In this document: positions 14,560 to 16,088 of the stretch, one piece after another | Layout: each line of letters begins with the position of its first letter | Numbering within the stretch: the first letter of the stretch is position 1 | The notes under the pieces: generated by a model | Told to the model about the DNA's origin: nothing | Seen by the model: the letters and a program-made list of their open reading frames with translations, nothing else | Databases searched by the model: none | Program-made: the position numbers and the translations under genes | Assembly: GCA_030040395.1 (NCBI GenBank) | Contig: JASHTU010000278.1 | Coordinates: 1-16,088 of the forward strand | Reading direction: 5' to 3' | Source: Acidobacteriaceae bacterium | GTDB lineage: Bacteria; Acidobacteriota; Terriglobia; Terriglobales; Acidobacteriaceae | Length of the DNA stretch: 16,088 nt

Positions 14560-14723
14560 CACCAGCCACTATTCCCCCGCCGCGCCGCCTCCGAAGAGGG
14601 AATCGCCCCATTCTGCTACCTGAATCCATTTTAGCGATTTGGCGGAAATAACCGGCAAGGTTGGGAAGAGAAATAATATGTTTGGAATGAGGGGGATGGG
14701 ATGGGGTGCGGGAAGCGGAGGGC

Positions 14724-14752
14724 TTGACAGCTTGAGCGGGAGTTGGTCAGAT
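14724..14752 (+). promoter_or_regulatory. Weak promoter candidate for the DUF4380-like gene
   Basis: A perfect -35 TTGACA (14724-14729) is followed after 17 bp by TCAGAT (14747-14752), only three matches to the -10 consensus. It lies 84 bp before the start codon, inside the otherwise unremarkable stretch 14560-14790, where I see no gene. The -35 is convincing, the -10 is not. Confidence 0.3.
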
Positions 14753-14790
14753 TTGAGATCGCATCCGGCAGGCGCACAAACATCCGGTTC

Positions 14791-14817
14791 GATTCTTGCG
14801 CTTCGAATCATGAACAG
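14791..14817 (+). repeat. 27-bp direct repeat, right copy
   Basis: This is the right copy of the repeat at 14111-14137 (24 of 27 identical). It ends 18 bp before the ATG of the DUF4380-like gene and so would be part of that gene's leader or promoter. The similarity stops at GAACAG, right where the ribosome-site region of the gene begins. Confidence 0.7.
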
Positions 14818-14835
14818 GTGATGGAGAATAAACAC

Positions 14836-16088
14836 ATGAATCGTAATTTCCGCCGCTTCGGAAAACAGGCGTTGGGGCTGTTTTGCTGCGCTGTGGCGCC
14901 GCTTCTGCTTATGAGCCTTCCTGCAATGGGGCAGGCCAGCGGGAAGGAAAGATGCTCAGTGACGGCCACCAACTATCTTGGTTGGAAGGCCGAAGAACTG
15001 GCCAATTCGTGGGTGAAGCTGGAGATTGTTCCCGAGCTTGGCGGACGGCTCATGCAGGTTACCTTCGGCGGGCACGATTATCTGTTTGTCAACCAGAAAC
15101 TGAAGGGACAAGTCATTCCACCTGCAACGGCGGGGCATCACTGGAACAACTATGGCGGCGACAAGATTTGGCCGATGCCCGAGGGGAACCAGGACGAGCA
15201 GCACTGGGCGGGCGCGGGGGGAGAACCGCTGGACAATGCGCCGTTTTCTCTCGAGGTGCTGTCACGCGGCGAACAATGCGCGGTCCGTCTTACCGGTCCG
15301 GTGGATGCGCAGATCGGGCAACAATATATTCGCGACATCAGCATCACGGCCGACTCGCCGGTCATCTCGTTTCATGCGGTGATGAAAAATGTGAGCGGTT
15401 ATCCGCAGAGCTGGTCGGAGCAGTCGGTTTCGCAATATAACGCCGCGTCGCCGACCGACGCCACGCAGTTCAACCCGGATTTCTGGGGCATGGTCGCGGC
15501 CAATCCGGCAAGTTCCTATCCGGGGGGGTATTATGTTCGCGACGGCGAGGCGGACAATCCCGGATACTCAGTGCACGACGGATTGTTCCGGCTTCACTGG
15601 GACAACATTCGCGGCGAGGTGTGGACGGACACGCAGGCGGGCTGGGCGGCGGTGGTGGATGGCGCAACCGGATACACGATGATCGAGCGCATTCGACATG
15701 ATCCGACCGCCAATTACCCTGACAAAACCACCATCCTTTTCTATACGACGGGGCGCACTGGAGCGACGCCAGTCACCACTCCTGTACCGGACAGCCCGCC
15801 GATTTACTACATGGAGGCGGAGATCAACAGCCCGGTAATCGACCTCTATCCGGGGGAGAGCTATGCGATGGATACCGAATGGTATCCGACGCGCATGGGC
15901 AGCGATTTCAAAGCTACGACCTGGAGCGGGGTGGTGGGGCAGCCATTGGCCGCGGCCGGCACTGCCAATGGGCTGACGCTTTCAGGGGAGTTCGGTGTAT
16001 TTTATCCAGGCAAGCTGGTGGCTCACTTTTACAGTCTTGGCGGCGAAGCGCTGGGGACGGCGACGCTGGACACGGTGACGCCGTCCGC
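14836..16088 (+). CDS. Secreted DUF4380-like (aldose-mutarotase-like) protein, 3' end outside window
   Basis: The frame is open from the ATG at 14836 to the window edge (417 codons seen, no stop), so the gene is cut by the window, not broken. GGAG lies nine bases before the ATG. The N-terminus MNRNFRRFGKQALGLFCCAV, followed by APLLLMSLPAMGQA, is a Sec signal peptide, cut near residue 34. Residues 58-86 (NSWVKLEIVPELGGRLMQV then TFGGHDYLFVN) and 103-117 (WNNYGGDKIWPMPEG) have the pattern of DUF4380 and related galactose-mutarotase-like beta-sandwich domains, which often bind or process carbohydrates. Later segments (HDGLFRLHWDNIRGEVWTDT, YYMEAEINSPVIDLYPGES) continue the same beta-rich fold. 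It probably acts in the periplasm or at the surface. It follows the TonB-dependent receptor on the same strand, but 876 bp of repeats argue against a simple operon. Confidence 0.8.
   Translation, partial: MNRNFRRFGKQALGLFCCAVAPLLLMSLPAMGQASGKERCSVTATNYLGWKAEELANSWVKLEIVPELGGRLMQVTFGGHDYLFVNQKLKGQVIPPATAGHHWNNYGGDKIWPMPEGNQDEQHWAGAGGEPLDNAPFSLEVLSRGEQCAVRLTGPVDAQIGQQYIRDISITADSPVISFHAVMKNVSGYPQSWSEQSVSQYNAASPTDATQFNPDFWGMVAANPASSYPGGYYVRDGEADNPGYSVHDGLFRLHWDNIRGEVWTDTQAGWAAVVDGATGYTMIERIRHDPTANYPDKTTILFYTTGRTGATPVTTPVPDSPPIYYMEAEINSPVIDLYPGESYAMDTEWYPTRMGSDFKATTWSGVVGQPLAAAGTANGLTLSGEFGVFYPGKLVAHFYSLGGEALGTATLDTVTPS

Overview
The window looks like chromosomal DNA of an Acidobacteriota species, probably class Terriglobia. 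The reasons are uniformly GC-rich coding sequence, a very large Oar-type TonB-dependent receptor with an N-terminal carboxypeptidase-regulatory-like domain, small lineage-type hypothetical proteins, and intergenic palindromes and C-tract/A-tract repeats of a kind I associate with that group. The taxonomic call is an inference from gene style, not from a marker gene.

Layout. Bases 1-303 hold no gene but contain a 111-nt nested palindrome. A minus-strand block follows: a small His/aromatic-rich secreted protein (304-807), glyA serine hydroxymethyltransferase (1023-2303), a 151-residue protein resembling the 'Recombinase' domain of large serine recombinases without their catalytic domain (2439-2894), and a 12-helix MFS transporter (3073-4338). 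A plus-strand gene for a J-domain protein with a probable winged helix starts opposite the transporter (4549-5307). It converges on a minus-strand two-component pair: an NtrY-like membrane histidine kinase (6751-9033) whose stop overlaps the start of an NtrX-like AAA+ response regulator (5396-6754). Upstream of the kinase is a Tat-exported two-domain NIPSNAP protein (9117-9914, minus). A 484-bp intergenic region with overlapping inverted repeats separates it from the plus-strand TonB-dependent receptor (10399-13959). After 876 bp packed with repeats comes a secreted DUF4380-like, aldose-mutarotase-like protein that runs off the right edge (14836 onward).

How the genes work together. The kinase and regulator form one phosphorelay. 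The regulator keeps its phosphoacceptor and ATPase motifs, but the sigma-54-contacting GAFTGA loop reads GAQPGG, so it may not be a classical sigma-54 activator. The receptor and the DUF4380-like protein may belong to a polymer or sugar uptake locus, which is inference from families and adjacency. The other genes look like independent units.

Regulation. Two minus-strand genes (glyA and the ntrY-like kinase) have a -10-like hexamer exactly six bases before the ATG and no Shine-Dalgarno sequence, which points to leaderless transcripts. The remaining genes mostly have good Shine-Dalgarno sites. The least ordinary part of the window is 13960-14835, a cluster of palindromic and tandem repeats bracketed by a 27-bp near-identical direct repeat. 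I see no CRISPR array, tRNA, rRNA, transposase or phage gene, and no gene cluster that clearly amounts to a new defence or biosynthetic system.
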